This document shows, one piece after another, positions 1-12,410 of a stretch of DNA of 64,000 nt. This stretch comes from Saururus chinensis (taxonomy: Eukaryota > Streptophyta > Magnoliopsida > Piperales > Saururaceae), in assembly GCA_035235625.1 (NCBI GenBank), contig CP141140.1, positions 39,241,351-39,305,350 of the forward strand, in the 5' to 3' direction. Below the pieces are notes generated by a model that was not told where the DNA came from, ran no database searches, and saw only the letters and a program-made list of their open reading frames with translations. Every line of letters starts with the position of its first letter. The stretch's first letter is position 1. The translations under genes were made by a program, and so were the position numbers.

Positions 1-1086
1 AAAAAGTAAAAAAACAACTAAATGACACCTTCAATGTAAAAGTATCCTCATTATACCTGCACAAAAATTCGGAAGCTTCTTTGTCAATGACCAATAAGAA
101 TGACCTAGTCCCCTTGTGTGCTCATTAAATAATTAATAAATTTTAATGGTTGTAATCCATCATAATTAAGAAAATGTGAGCATGAAGAAAGATGAAAAAA
201 TGAATTTAACATTGAAGAAACATGCCTCCATTGTTTTGTGTACAATTTCACTATCAACTAAAAAAGCTCCAAAAGAAAACCTTAACACTCCAATTTTCCC
301 TTTCCTAAATGTTGTAGCTTGTAATTGTTTTTTCCACCATCCTTCATTATTTCAACCATCGAGTGTTTCTAACATACGAATATTTAATCTAGTTTCGAGG
401 CAGGAAACTCATGAAATGCCTGCTGAACTATAGAAAGAAGCTCATCAATAGATTTAGGTGCTTGTTGATGTTGCAATGTTAAAATGTGTCAAAAGGATCC
501 AAGGTTGAAAATATTGAAATCTAAACTATTGGAAGAATGGAAAATTAACTGAATATCCAATATGTCTTGGGAAACTGGCTCCAAATGTTGGGATCATTAG
601 GGTTGATGTGTGGCTACGCGTTATCCTATTGGAGAAAAATTATCCCTTTGTTTTCTCCATGGGGCCACTTTGTTCGAGTTGCAGGTAACACTTTCTTGGT
701 CAAATATTCTTTCGTTATTTTCTTTGTTATTGGAAGCATAGAACATATCTCTATAGTCCTAATTGAACAATTTTTATTGCTTGTTCGTTACATTAAGGGT
801 ATCTCATTGATTTGACTCAAATCTAAGTCCACATTTTAGGTCTCACACTATAACATTCCATTCTTTGATAACGTTTAACATAAGGGGCTAAGTATAATAA
901 TCAAAATTTAGAATAAGTTTTGTACGAATGTAGTAAAACTTCATTGTTGATTGGGCTCATTGAAATGAGCATATCAAGGCCAAAAATCTTAAATCAAATG
1001 TCAAAATAGTAGATTATGGCCTTGAGAACCATACAACATTGGTGGGCCCTACTTGAAAATATGAGATAACCTACCCATATGGTTGT
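1..1086. other. AT-rich sequence without recognised gene
   Basis: No open frame here resembles a known protein. From its position it may be the upstream part of the LTR-like repeat that follows. Confidence 0.4.
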
Positions 1087-1995
1087 ATTTAATAAGTTTT
1101 ATCGATACAAACCCAATGGTACCAAAAAAATCTGAATCTAAGTTCAGGGTAAAGAGTTATAGCTGTTTGAAGTTTGAAAACCAAATTTGAAATAAATAAA
1201 TAAATAAAATAATAATAATAAAGAGAAAAGTTGTTGACATTAGTAGCATGATGTCAGTGCACATGTCTATGCACTAATGCCAGCAGCATGTAGCACGTCA
1301 GTGCGACATGTGGCCTACAGTGCATCAACACTAGTGACACATACATGTGCACCACATGTTGTGCACAATGCGCTAGCATGTATATAAAAGGAAGGGGGGG
1401 TTTTTTATGATTCATTCCTTGTCTAACCCTATTACCTATCTCCCAAATCTATTTATATAATTGTGAGATCATTTTAAGTCCATTTATGCCAGTTCAAAAA
1501 GTGATCCTAGCTAGTTCAAGGAAGGGGGGGTTTTCTATGATTCATTCCTTGTCTAACCCTATTTAATAAGTTATATCGATACAAACCCAATGGTACCAAA
1601 AAAATCTAAATCTAAGTTCAGGGTAAAGAGTTATAGCTGTTTGAAGTTTGAAAACCAAATTTGAAATAAATAAATAAAATAATAATAATAAAGAGAAAAG
1701 TTGTTGACATTAGTAGCATGATGTCAGTGCACATGTCTATGCACTAATGCCAGCAGCATGTAGCACGTCAGTGCAACATGTGGCCTACAGTGCATCAACA
1801 CTAGTGACACATACATGTGGACCACATGTTGTGCACAATGTGCTAGCATGTATATAAAAGGAAGGGGGGGTTTTCTATGATTCATTCCTTGTCTAACCCT
1901 ATTACCTATCTCCCAAATCTATTTATATAATTGTGAGATCATTTTAAGTCCATTTATGCCAGTTCAAAAAGTGATCCTAGCTAGTTCAAGGGAGG
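1087..1995 (+). repeat. 474-bp tandem duplication around a TATA box
   Basis: Unit 1 is 1087-1560 and unit 2 starts at 1561, nearly identical over some 430 bp. Both contain TATATAAAAG (1381 and 1851), preceded by a run of short inverted and direct repeats of CATGT/GTGCAC type. The end of unit 1 (about 1519-1560) repeats its own 1388-1432 segment, the likely crossover site. The layout suggests an LTR promoter region. Confidence 0.8.
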
Positions 1996-2394
1996 GAGGG
2001 TTATATTTGTGAGATAAAACACTTTAGAAAGAAAAAAAAAAGAGTGGGGAGAGACCATGTCTGTCATCTCCAAACCCTCTAAAGAGATAAAGTCTAGGAG
2101 ACAAGGGAGACTCTACCCACCACCTCCAAACCCTCAAATGGGATAAAGTCCCATAGAAAGGAGAGACTTTGTCCTCCACCTCCAAATCCCCAAGGGGAAT
2201 AAGTCCTAGAGAAATGGTAGACTATGTCTGCAACATCTAAACCTTCAAGGGGATAAATTCCCATATAAAGGGGAGATTTTATCTACTACCTCCAAAAAAT
2301 CTTACTTTATGGCATTGATGGATGCTTATTCACACAAATGTGAAATGCATATTTTCCTAAAGTCTAATTAGCTTGTATGGTTTTGAAATTATGT

Positions 2395-3178
2395 ATCAAT
2401 GCATGTTATGTATGTTTTAAAATAATTCTAAAAGGTTTGGATCATTTGACGAGTTTTTCATCTGTTTTGGGTCTTCGGACTCTCCATTGTTTTGTTTCTC
2501 AGACTCTTTATATTTTCACTTTCAAATTTGATGGGTTGTTCTTTGGTTGGTAAATGAAGAACTATTAGAGTTATGAGTCTAATTACCGCCTATTAAGGCA
2601 TATAACATGCTCATAAATTGAGGTATCATGGGAATGTCTCTTTGATTCTGATCTTGCTACCCCACTAGCATGGGTGTATGTTGCTTTGGTATTGGTGGCA
2701 TTGGGTGAATGAATAATTTATCTAATTTGATAAATAATTTATCAAATTCTATAAATGAACAATTTATCCAATTTATCGGATTCTATGAATGAATGATTTA
2801 TCCAATTTTGTAAAAATTTTATCAAATTTTGTAAACGAACGATTTATCGGGTCCTATGAATGAATTATCTGATTTTGTGAATGATATATTGGATAATATG
2901 AATATAGTATTTGGCTAATATATCATATCCTACAATTTGTCAATGATTGTATTTTCTACATCAACTTTGACATATGAGTGTATCTTTAGTTGAAAATACT
3001 TAAGCATTACTTGCATGTAATGCTTTATTAAATGGTATGAGTTTCTAAGTAGAACTATATCTGAATCCGATCTTATTGGAGTAATATTGGAAATATTATC
3101 TAAACACTACATAGGCAACCAACATCCTGACAATGTTAACTCGATTTGAATAATGTAATTAATATTTTTATTCTTTTA
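2395..3178 (+). repeat. Dispersed repeat V, copy 1 (LTR-like)
   Basis: This matches 10040-10628 at moderate identity, sharing a GTATCATGGGAA block, ACCCCACTAGCATG, a series of ATGAATGATTTATC-like short repeats, and CATAGGCAACCAAC near the end. It follows the TATA-bearing region and is probably the downstream part of one LTR. LTR ends were not found. Confidence 0.6.
2700..2900 (+). repeat. Degenerate short tandem repeat inside V
   Basis: Several imperfect copies of a unit of roughly 25-35 bp reading like TGAATGAATGATTTATCCAA (AT-rich) lie in a row. The V copy at 10 kb has fewer and more divergent units. Confidence 0.55.
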
Positions 3179-6100
3179 GAAAGTCTCTTCTTTAGGAAGG
3201 AGATGTTCCTTTGTTGTTTCATCCTCTCCTAGACTTTGCATGAGGGGGTGCTCGACAAAGCATTGTGACATTTATTGTTTCTTAGTGATGATTTGAAGTG
3301 TATGGAGGGAAAGAGAAAATGCTATTTAGAACGAACTTGGAGAGATCTCAATCAATTACGTGCATAAGGAAAAAAATTTCAAAATCAACTAATTTCAGGT
3401 GAGACAAACAAAAATTAGGAAGCACTCATTTTAAACTCATAAATCATTGCAACTTCTATAAAACATGGCAGCATTGCTAGTGCAACTTTAGACGCACTAC
3501 ATATCACATCAGAAAAAAAAACTTACGCTCATTAATGCATGAAGATAAGAAAGAACAAAGGGAGAAAACTCACTTTGTTAGTGTCAGCATAATCCAAGAC
3601 TTCGCTTATGGTGGCTTCATCGCCCATTCTATAATTGATCATCACTTCTTTCAATTCACCTCTTGTGAAAGATGTTGAATTTAATTATTCACTCACAAGC
3701 ACATAAATATATAGTAGACAATTGTTGATCCAACATAGACTTAATATTAGAAAACTAAATTTAATCTAATCGAGACTAACCCTAACCTAGTAGTTAATAA
3801 ATGAAGGCAAATAATAAGCGAAAACATAATTAAATTGCTAAAATGAATTAACTAAATCACCAAAGGAAATGAAATTCAAGTAAAAGATAATGGTCGTAAT
3901 TTATTTAAACTAAGAATGTAGTTAAGAGTGTTGAAAATATTAAATAAAAATTGACTAAGGTTTTAGAATCCCCTTTTATTAACTTGTAGAAAATTACGTA
4001 TATGTTCATTGATTTATTTCTCAAATATAGCTCACAATAAACTAAAATTCAATTTTCTTAATCATAGAAAACTTCATCTTTTAAAGCTTTAATCAAAATA
4101 CTAAAGTATGTTCTTCCTTGCTTCAATAGAATAATACCAAATCATAAGTTGAACCCAAGTCAATAAATTACAACTCATATCCAATTCTAATAATCAATAA
4201 CCCTAAACTAAGCATTTAATTAATGAAAATTAGATAAATAACAATATACATTAACAACCTTTGGAAAATTAACCACATCATATAAATTAAAAATCTACAA
4301 AATTAATAAGAGGTTCATCTTAACCTTAATTAAGAAAAAACTAGTTACTTATTAAACTAAAAACTAAAATTATAATCACCATTAAAATTAATTGAAAAAA
4401 AATTTATAATACTGGAAGAAAATCAAGAAAAAATCATAAAATTGGAATTACTACAGTACCTGATGAACAATATATTCGGGTTACTGTTCATTTCAGCCTT
4501 CTGAATGAACAGTAACTGTGACGTTGTATACAAATTTCTTGCTTCTCTACTTCATTTCTACTCCTGGACTTCAATTCTCTGCTTCTCAAACTCTTTTCCA
4601 ATCAATTTTGGCTATTGGGATTGAGTGATTTCGTCTCTGGTTCATCCACCCTTTAGCTCAATTTTTAAAGTTCTGCACTCTATTTTATAACTGCTGGACA
4701 ACAGCCTTCTTCCCTTCTTTGAGCTATCAATTTCGACCGATTACAGCCTCTTTCTGTTCTCTGCTCCTTCCTTTTTCTTATTCTTTCTTGTTGCTCACTC
4801 CTCATCTCTTAAGAGTCTTATTTACTTTCTCTGCTACTTTTGGGCGTGGATGCGTACTATTCTTATTCTCTGCTGGCTACGAACTTTGGCTCTATTTCTG
4901 AAAATTCCTTGCTGCGAACTTATTGCTATCGGATGTGGAATGGCTGCTATGCTTTCTCTATTCACATGAAGATGCTAATTTTCTCTATGATTTCATTCAA
5001 TTGTACGCCCTTTCCTTTTGCTAGCCCTTCTTCATATAAATATCTGTTGAACCTTCTATTTCTTGTTAGTCATTGACTATTCTTTTCTTCTTTCCATTGA
5101 TAGGCTACTAGTCCTTAAAATAGAATTCCTGATCCACTGAATTGTGCTCCAGACTGAACCATTCTTATGTCCTTTTGCAAAAACTGCTATCTTATAAACT
5201 TCGTATTACTTCCATCTAATGGTAAGTGGGTCTACCCCATTACTCCATATAGATCTTACCTTTCTCCATGCTATCCTGGCTTCCAACAACCAAATTCCAA
5301 CCTTATAGTATTTTTTCTAACTGCTTAAACCTCCCAGCCAATGAACAGGGAATTCTAGTTCTCAATTTCCTTTGTTGGGCAGATATGACCAACCAACTCC
5401 TTTCCATCTTCAAACAACCTGTCAGCCTTTTCTTTATTTTGCCAGTACCATGCCTCAGTCAACAAAGTGACTCTCCTCTCCTTATTCTACTTTCTTTTTT
5501 TATGACAGCTTGTGCATATCCAAGCGTCCCCAAACTTTGCTCTATATGAATCGGACGCCACACCCCAAATAGACTTTGACAAAATTAAATGTGTAGACCT
5601 GTTGGTTGTACTCTCTTCTACTATTGGGTGACACCATCTTCAATTGCTTTTACTTATTTTATTTATAAGGTGTCAGGGGTAGTCTTTGTGAACTCTTCCA
5701 CACATCATCTAATTACACCTATAAAAAATTATATTTTAGACGTGTAGTATATAAATAAAATCCCAACTTAATTTAGATACACACCTAAACTATTAATGTC
5801 TCCCGAATTAATTAATTATTAAACTAAAATTCTAATTTACATCTTAACATAAGTAAACCCTAATTAAGCTTAAATTAGCCTCATCTTATACTAGCAAATA
5901 AGGTAATGCATGTAAAATAAATATATTTCATGCGTATCAAAAAATCTTTCACAAGTAAAAGCATTTTATTTGTCACATGCAAATAGCGTTCACAATGGCA
6001 ACTAAAACAATTTGCATAATCTTATTGATCTAATCATGGAAGACAAATCTAAAAGATTAATTTGCCTAATCTAATTAATGGAATGTTATGGAATTACAAC

Positions 6101-7589
6101 TCTTAAATATTTGCTATAATTTAGCTAAACACTTGTGCTTTTTTTTTTCCTTCAAAAGAGGCCGAGTAGTATTAATAGATAGAACCAACAAAAGAACAAA
6201 CAGTACTAGTAATGAAAAATGACTAAATAGTTTGATAATGATAACAAATAGTACAGGAAATGAAAAGAATAATTGCAAATATTATTGGTAATTCCTACTA
6301 TCAATGGATTAACATACAATATGCTTTCTTATTGAATCAAGTATCCAAAGAATGTACCTGCTTTCATCATTTCATGATAAAATATAAACAAGGAATATTG
6401 CACTTAATTTGTGAAATATGTGAATTGTTTCATAACAATGTTTTTGTGCTCTTTAATATTTCTCTTTAAATGGTTATTTTCTAGAACTCACGGGGATTCT
6501 AGACCTAGTTCTTTGAGATTTATTGTTTAATAATTCTAGTCTTCTTAACAATCTACTAAATAAACCATTTTATTCTACCAGTATGTAGATGGTTTCATCT
6601 CACTAAGCATTCTAGTCACAATAATGGGTTGTTGACAAAGAAAGTTTGAACTGTCATATAAACTTAGAACATGAGTTGCATGGAGTAGGAATTACTTTTG
6701 AAGATAATAGTCCTATGAAAAGAAGAGATTAAATTCATTAGGAGGGGATGGTTGTTGGCAAACAACCAACGACACCGGCCTTTTCAATCAACTAAAATCC
6801 TTTTGCTTTCAAATTACAACATTAAAGATATTTCAATATGGCTATTTGATGGAGTGGGAATTTTGATAATGTAATCCATTGTTACTTAATGGGGAAAGGT
6901 GATAGTTTTTAATAGTACAAGAGTGGACACTTTTTTTGACAAAGGAATTATCATCATGAAAGCACACTGTTGTCTATTCCTAATGGCATGTTCTAAGCTA
7001 TTTAGCTTCATGTTTTCAAGTATTCTAGACAATTAATACATATTTGGTCATATATAGTATCTTGATTTAGTTTGATGATCAAAAAAATGCAAAAGATGTG
7101 TAATTTTGAGTTAAAGTATTATTGAAGATCACATAATAAAATAAAACAAATAAGAAGAATCAAGAGGTATTTTATATAGGTAAAAACATGCACACACATC
7201 ATACACAAAAGTGATGCGAATATCATATTATAGTGTGAAGGGTTGGTATTGGAAGAAAATGCACAAAAATTTGTTACACATAATTCGTCAGACACATAGG
7301 AATTTGGCATTTTTAAGAAAAATCTAATTTTAATTTTTGCAACACAAAAGTAGAAATATATCTTGTAGTTCTAAAGTAAAATTTTGAACTAGAAGCACTA
7401 TATATACCTCATTTTGGCCATAAATAAACCAACAAGTGGTAGTTGAGAAGGAAGATTCTTTTCTTGTGTGGTTTGGACATGTTTTTCTCTATAGATAGAT
7501 TTCAAAAGAATACTAGGGTTGTCTCTCTTTGTTTTTAACTTTAATGTGGCTAGAAATATTTATATTATGGCCAAATTGACCTCTTAGTA
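3179..7589. other. AT-rich non-coding stretch, probably decayed repeats
   Basis: No protein similarity was seen. Around 4440-5560 there is a pyrimidine-rich, TTCTGCTTCTC-like tract flanked by strongly A/T-rich sequence, a look often given by old LTRs in reverse orientation, but no matching second copy or target duplication was found. Confidence 0.4.
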
Positions 7590-9207
7590 CAAACGTTGTT
7601 ACTACTAATAGTGAAAAATCTGAACTTTTGTATGCTAAGAATTTATGTGATGTTCAGAATAAGGATTTGAGATTGAAAGTTGAAAATTTAGTGAAAAACA
7701 AAAAAATCTCTAATGGAAAGCTACATGAATTTGTGAAAGTCTAGGAATCACAAATTTTATTTAAGCTAGTAATTTGATTATGCAGGGTGCTAGTTCTTCT
7801 AATTCTAAAACTTTGGTTAGACATCAAACTCTTAAGGAAGAACTAGTGACTAAATTCGAACCTAGCATAACTAAATTTTTAAAAATGTTAGCAAACTTGG
7901 GGAATAATGCCCAAAAAGACTTGCTAAAACAAATTACTTGGATGGGTAAAACTCTCAAAGAACTTAGTGAAAAGGTTCAACATCTAGGTCATAAAGCACA
8001 CACTCAAAAGTCATTATGATCTCTCACTTTGAATGCTCATAAGTCACATCACTAAAAATTCAAAATAAGAATAAAAGCTCCCTAGAAAAATCGAAAAGTT
8101 CAAGGCTCCTAATGTTAATCATGAAGTTGTAAAGACTAAAACCGTTTGGTTTAAGAAATATGTGGTTTAAGTGTCAAATAGTTCACACAACTTTATAAAC
8201 CCAATACACTAGCATGTTATACCTCTATAGTGGATGTTTTAAGTACATAACTAATGACAAATCTAAATTCACATACTTATTGAAGAAAATTATAGAATAT
8301 GCCACCTTTAGAGATAGTAGTTCAATACATGTTGATGGGATACAAACTTTGCATGTTTCTAGATTGCTTGATTTTGATGGTGTTATGTATGTTAAAAGGA
8401 TTAAAAACTAATCTTTTGAAAATTAGTATAATTTGCAATTTTGGCTTCATTATAAAATTTACTAGAAAATGTTGTTATATCATAGATGATGTTGGATTGA
8501 CTCGTGTTAAGGGAATTAGGGCACGTGATAATTGTTATTATCTTCATTTTGTCTATTTTGCTAACTTGTCTTTACTTGATAAAACTTATTTGTAGCATCA
8601 GAAGCTTAGACAATTTGACTTTAAATAGATGACTAACATAACAAAGAATTAAATCATTAGAGGTGTTTCTATCCTAAAAATCTTGTGTGTGGTACTTTCC
8701 AAAAGGGAAAATAAACATAGTATTCACAAAAGAAACCAAGACATGTAAAACTATGAAACCACTTGAATTAATTCAAATGAACTTGATGGGCACCATGTAA
8801 ACTGTAACTTTAGGTGGGAAGAAATACATTTTTGTGGTGATGGATGACTTGTCTTAGAATTACTAGGGTTGATTTTTCTAAAGAAATGTATCATACTTTT
8901 GAAGCATTCAAGACTATTACTCTATATATGCAAAATAAAAGTAGGTTGACCATTAGAAACTTAAGAAGTGATAGGGGAGGATAATTTCCGCACCATAGGT
9001 TCAAAGAATTTGATGTTAGATATGGAATTCACTATGAGTTTTTTGCCCATAAAACCACACAACAGAATACAGTGGCTGAGAGGAAAAATACAATAATTCA
9101 AGAGATAGATAGGGTTATGCTTCTTGAGAAAAACCTAGCTAAATATTTTGGGCTAAAGATGTCAATGCTACTACATACACCCTTAATATAGTCTACTTGA
9201 AATAGTA
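7590..9207 (+). pseudogene. Decayed Ty1/copia gag-integrase remnant
   Basis: Stop-broken translations match copia polyproteins in order. A Gag-like end lies at about 7774-8019. It is followed by a protease-linker stretch with TNDKSKFTYL, a VMYVKRIK region at 8280-8600 (family form VLYVPGLK), and a degraded HQKLRQFDF (family LHxRLGH). An integrase part at about 8970-9140 has NTVAERKNTIIQE, the region carrying the catalytic glutamate. Reverse transcriptase and RNase H are absent and no LTRs were identified. Confidence 0.8.
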
Positions 9208-9375
9208 TTTAGAATTGCATACTTTAGTGTCTAATTAGTTGTTGGACAAAATGGACCACACGTAACATTTTGAATATCATTCTTTAGTACCTAATTAGGT
9301 GTGAAACCCATTGGGCCGCAATTAATCATTGGAATATCATTCTTTAGGGCCTAATTAGGTGTGGACCCACTAGAC
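9208..9375 (+). repeat. Three tandem units of about 60 bp
   Basis: Three successive segments share TTTAGTGTCTAATTAG-like and GGACCCACTNGAC-like text: about 9210, 9272 and 9331. The second and third are closest (GAATATCATTCTTTAG). Confidence 0.7.
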
Positions 9376-10039
9376 ATATTTCTATTTGTTATTTTTTATT
9401 TAGAAATTTTTTTGAATTTTTTCATAATTACTTGAGTTTGTTAAATATAAAAAAATTGCATTTGTAAATGTAATTCATTACTCTACATTGTTGGGTCAGC
9501 TCGATTTCTAGTTTAATATATTCGAATAAGTTTATTTTTGGGTTAAAATATCTTATGTTGTAACTAGGGCAGATATCGAGCTCAATAGTGTTGGGCTTTA
9601 TTTATGACAATGGAATAAGTTGAGACTTTAATATTTATCTAGTCAACCTAGTAGATCACCTCATTGCCCTTAGTCTGTTTATCTAAAAGAAAATAAAGAC
9701 TATGAGTTATGGTCTCTTTTGTGTAAATATTTATATATGTAGCTAAAAAAAACTAATCTCTATGTGTCATCATGATTAATATCAACGAATCAAACTAAAC
9801 GTACAAGATCACACAAGGATTTTTTACATGATAAACGATGACTAGGGGAAAAAACTATGACAGTCTTTCTCTAGGCCAAATCAATGTACTACTATTAAGC
9901 AAAACCTTTTTACATGAGTCTAAGAACAACCACCAACCTCCAAAGACTTTGATACAAATGAAACTCTTTTCTTTGTTCAAACTTCTTCCTCTTAATGGGA
10001 TTTTATCATGTTATAAAGTTTAAATTATTATTATATCAT
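9376..10039. other. AT-rich, no gene seen
   Basis: No recognisable coding sequence. It lies between the copia remnant and repeat V copy 2 and may belong to either. Confidence 0.35.
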
Positions 10040-10628
10040 TTGCATATTATTTCAAATGGTTTTGAATGATCGGATTTAAAAATTAATTATTCAGTATAAA
10101 GCCTAAAAGTTATCGGAGTTATGACTCCTAGAGATACCTATCAACTGAGGCATATGGTGTGCTCATAAAGTATGATATCGTGGGAAGATCTCTTTCATTT
10201 TGATATTGTTGCCCCATGAGCATGAGTGTATGTTGCTTTCGTACTAGCAAAATTATGTAAATGGATGATTTATCATATTCTATTTACAAATAATTTATTT
10301 GATTTACCAAATTTTTTGAACGATTAATTTATCTAATTCTATGAATGATTCATTAGATTTTGTAAAAGAATGATTTGTCTAATTTGTCAATGCTTTTATT
10401 ATTCTATATCGACTTTGGCATATAAATGGATCTTTAATTGAAAATACTTTAACAATGCAGGTATAATGTTATACTTATTGATTGGCTTTATTTTTTAGGC
10501 AGAACTATGTCTTGATTTGATCTTATTGAAATAAAATTGAAGATGTTACCCAATACGTACATAGACAACCAACGTCATAGCGATGTTAGCCTGATATAAA
10601 AAATAGTAATAATTATTTTTTTATTCTT
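10040..10628 (+). repeat. Dispersed repeat V, copy 2
   Basis: This is the second copy of the sequence at 2395-3178, same orientation. It has a better-preserved TTGCCCCATGAGCATGAG block (10207-10225) and the CATAGACAACCAACGTC end. Its upstream TATA region is missing here. Confidence 0.6.
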
Positions 10629-12209
10629 TTTTAAACTAGTACTTGAAGATCATTACAGCTCTTGTACATGGATGGTAATCATGGCGATTGACAATAATGA
10701 TTTTATGACAATAATTTTGAACCCCAGGTTGGGTTTCGCCCTTGCTTTCAAGGGATCTACAGACCTAGGGCATTACACTACAACTAGGCCAAACCAGCTT
10801 TGGACATAGCTACTACCGATGTGCAACCAAAAGTTGGTATGATAGCTCCCATACACACACTAGTTGCTAAGGAGGGGGAAGAGGAGAAGGAGGTGGACTA
10901 GGAGGATGGTTGAAATCGCTCACAGAGTGAGTGGAAGCTAGGGCTAGGCTAGAGGTGCCATGAGGTGAGGTCAAGTTAGCATACATGCCACTCACGATGC
11001 TAGTATTGATGCCGATGGAGGGAAAAGACGATAGATTGGGGTTAGAGGGGACAATGGGTCAAGCTAGCCTATTAAGCACAAGCTCAGATGAATATGGCTT
11101 GTGGCCCATAAGGTTAATATATCAATATAAACATTTTGTTTTACAATTTCAATATATATATTTTATAATAATATAAATATTTTATATCAATATAAATATA
11201 TAATCTATATTAATATAGATATTATATCAATATAAATTTTTTATATATTTTGAAAAAATATTTTTTTTTAATTTATGACTAGGCCACAAGCCAAGACAAC
11301 TTGCCCAACCCTTATGATGGACCTCTAGGCACAGCTTACTGCCACCTCTAATTGGGGTAAATTAAAAGAGAAAAATTTACATATATTATGGAGTATACAC
11401 AAAAAGAAATCAAGATTTCATCTACAAGTAAATAAAATATGGGGTAATATAGGTTTTATTCAGATCTATATAGCCACATTCTTAACGGATATGGATTGGT
11501 GACAGTTAAAAAAAATTTAGTTGCTTCTCCCTGTAGATTAAAGGAAACCCTTGGAGTCGAGGATTCAAATCCTCTTCATCATTTACGTTGTTCATTTATA
11601 GACGCCATTATCATCCCCAATCTCTTTAGCTATTCGTTTCCTTAGCCGTTGAATCTCAACTCCCATAAATTGCATCGCCACTAGTAACCATGCACGCAGC
11701 AGCCAACTAGAAATGGAGTGAATTGGTGCTAAGCATAAGTGCGCCTTTGCAAAGGGTGCTATCTAGCTTGACCAAGTTTCCTTATCAACATACACAAGGT
11801 TCTTAGCATATAGGCTTAACATGCTACATAACTACATCTACCGGGTGACCACTTGAAACCATGATTTGTGCCTTCAGTAGTTGAAAGTGATTTTGTTTCA
11901 TACATAACTTGAGTAAGCTTTGCTTAATCAAGCAATATGCCCGAGAAGCAAAAGGTTTTGCAGATAAATCACGCAGTCAATGTAGGGGTTCAAAGAGACA
12001 ACACTTTCAGGGCTGCTAAATACAACACAAGCTAATCAGTAAAAGCACAACTGATTGTGTACATTTTTATTACATTATTGTCTCTCATCTCATTCACAAG
12101 AGTCTCTTGAATGGATCCATAAATAGAATAAAAGAATACCTACCACCTCACCTCACCAACTGGATATGTACACCGTAAATAGTTACAAGGTATATGCACA
12201 ATAAAAATA
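10629..12209. other. 3' flank of UGT80B
   Basis: No gene was recognised. The stretch contains a very AT-rich tract at 11110-11270 built from ATATCAATATAAA-like repeats, and a G-rich segment at 10850-11060. Confidence 0.4.
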
Positions 12210-12410
12210 TTATAATGATGGCAGACAGCACCATTTCTCAAGAAATTTGAGGAACCACTGAAAGAGGTTTGGTTCTACTGGAGGATCATCAGTAGGTTCT
12301 GTAGGCGTTGGAAGCTCTGGGGGTAAATGCCTATGGAAGGCTTCAACTGCAGCAGCAACTCCGTCTTCATTCTCAATCTTTTTTGCTAATTCCATTGCCC
12401 TTACCTTTAC
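12210..12410 (-). CDS. UGT80B1: UGT80B exon 14 (C-terminus and stop)
   Basis: The exon is 201 bp including TAA at 12212-12210, with acceptor ttatgcag. It encodes VKVRAMELAKKIENEDGVAA, AFHRHLPPELP and a tail with LFQWFLKFLEKWCCLPSL. The end closely parallels that of UGT80B1. No clear polyadenylation signal was recognised just downstream. Confidence 0.94.
   Translation of the reverse strand, partial: VKVRAMELAKKIENEDGVAAAVEAFHRHLPPELPTPTEPTDDPPVEPNLFQWFLKFLEKWCCLPSL

Noticed and set aside
567..815. 82-codon frame with hydrophobic segments
   Set aside because: Single short frame in AT-rich repeat sequence, with no homologue recognised and no splice context.
11553..11580. T-arm-like GAGGATTCAAATCCTC suggesting a tRNA
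   Set aside because: No acceptor stem, D arm or anticodon arm could be paired around it.
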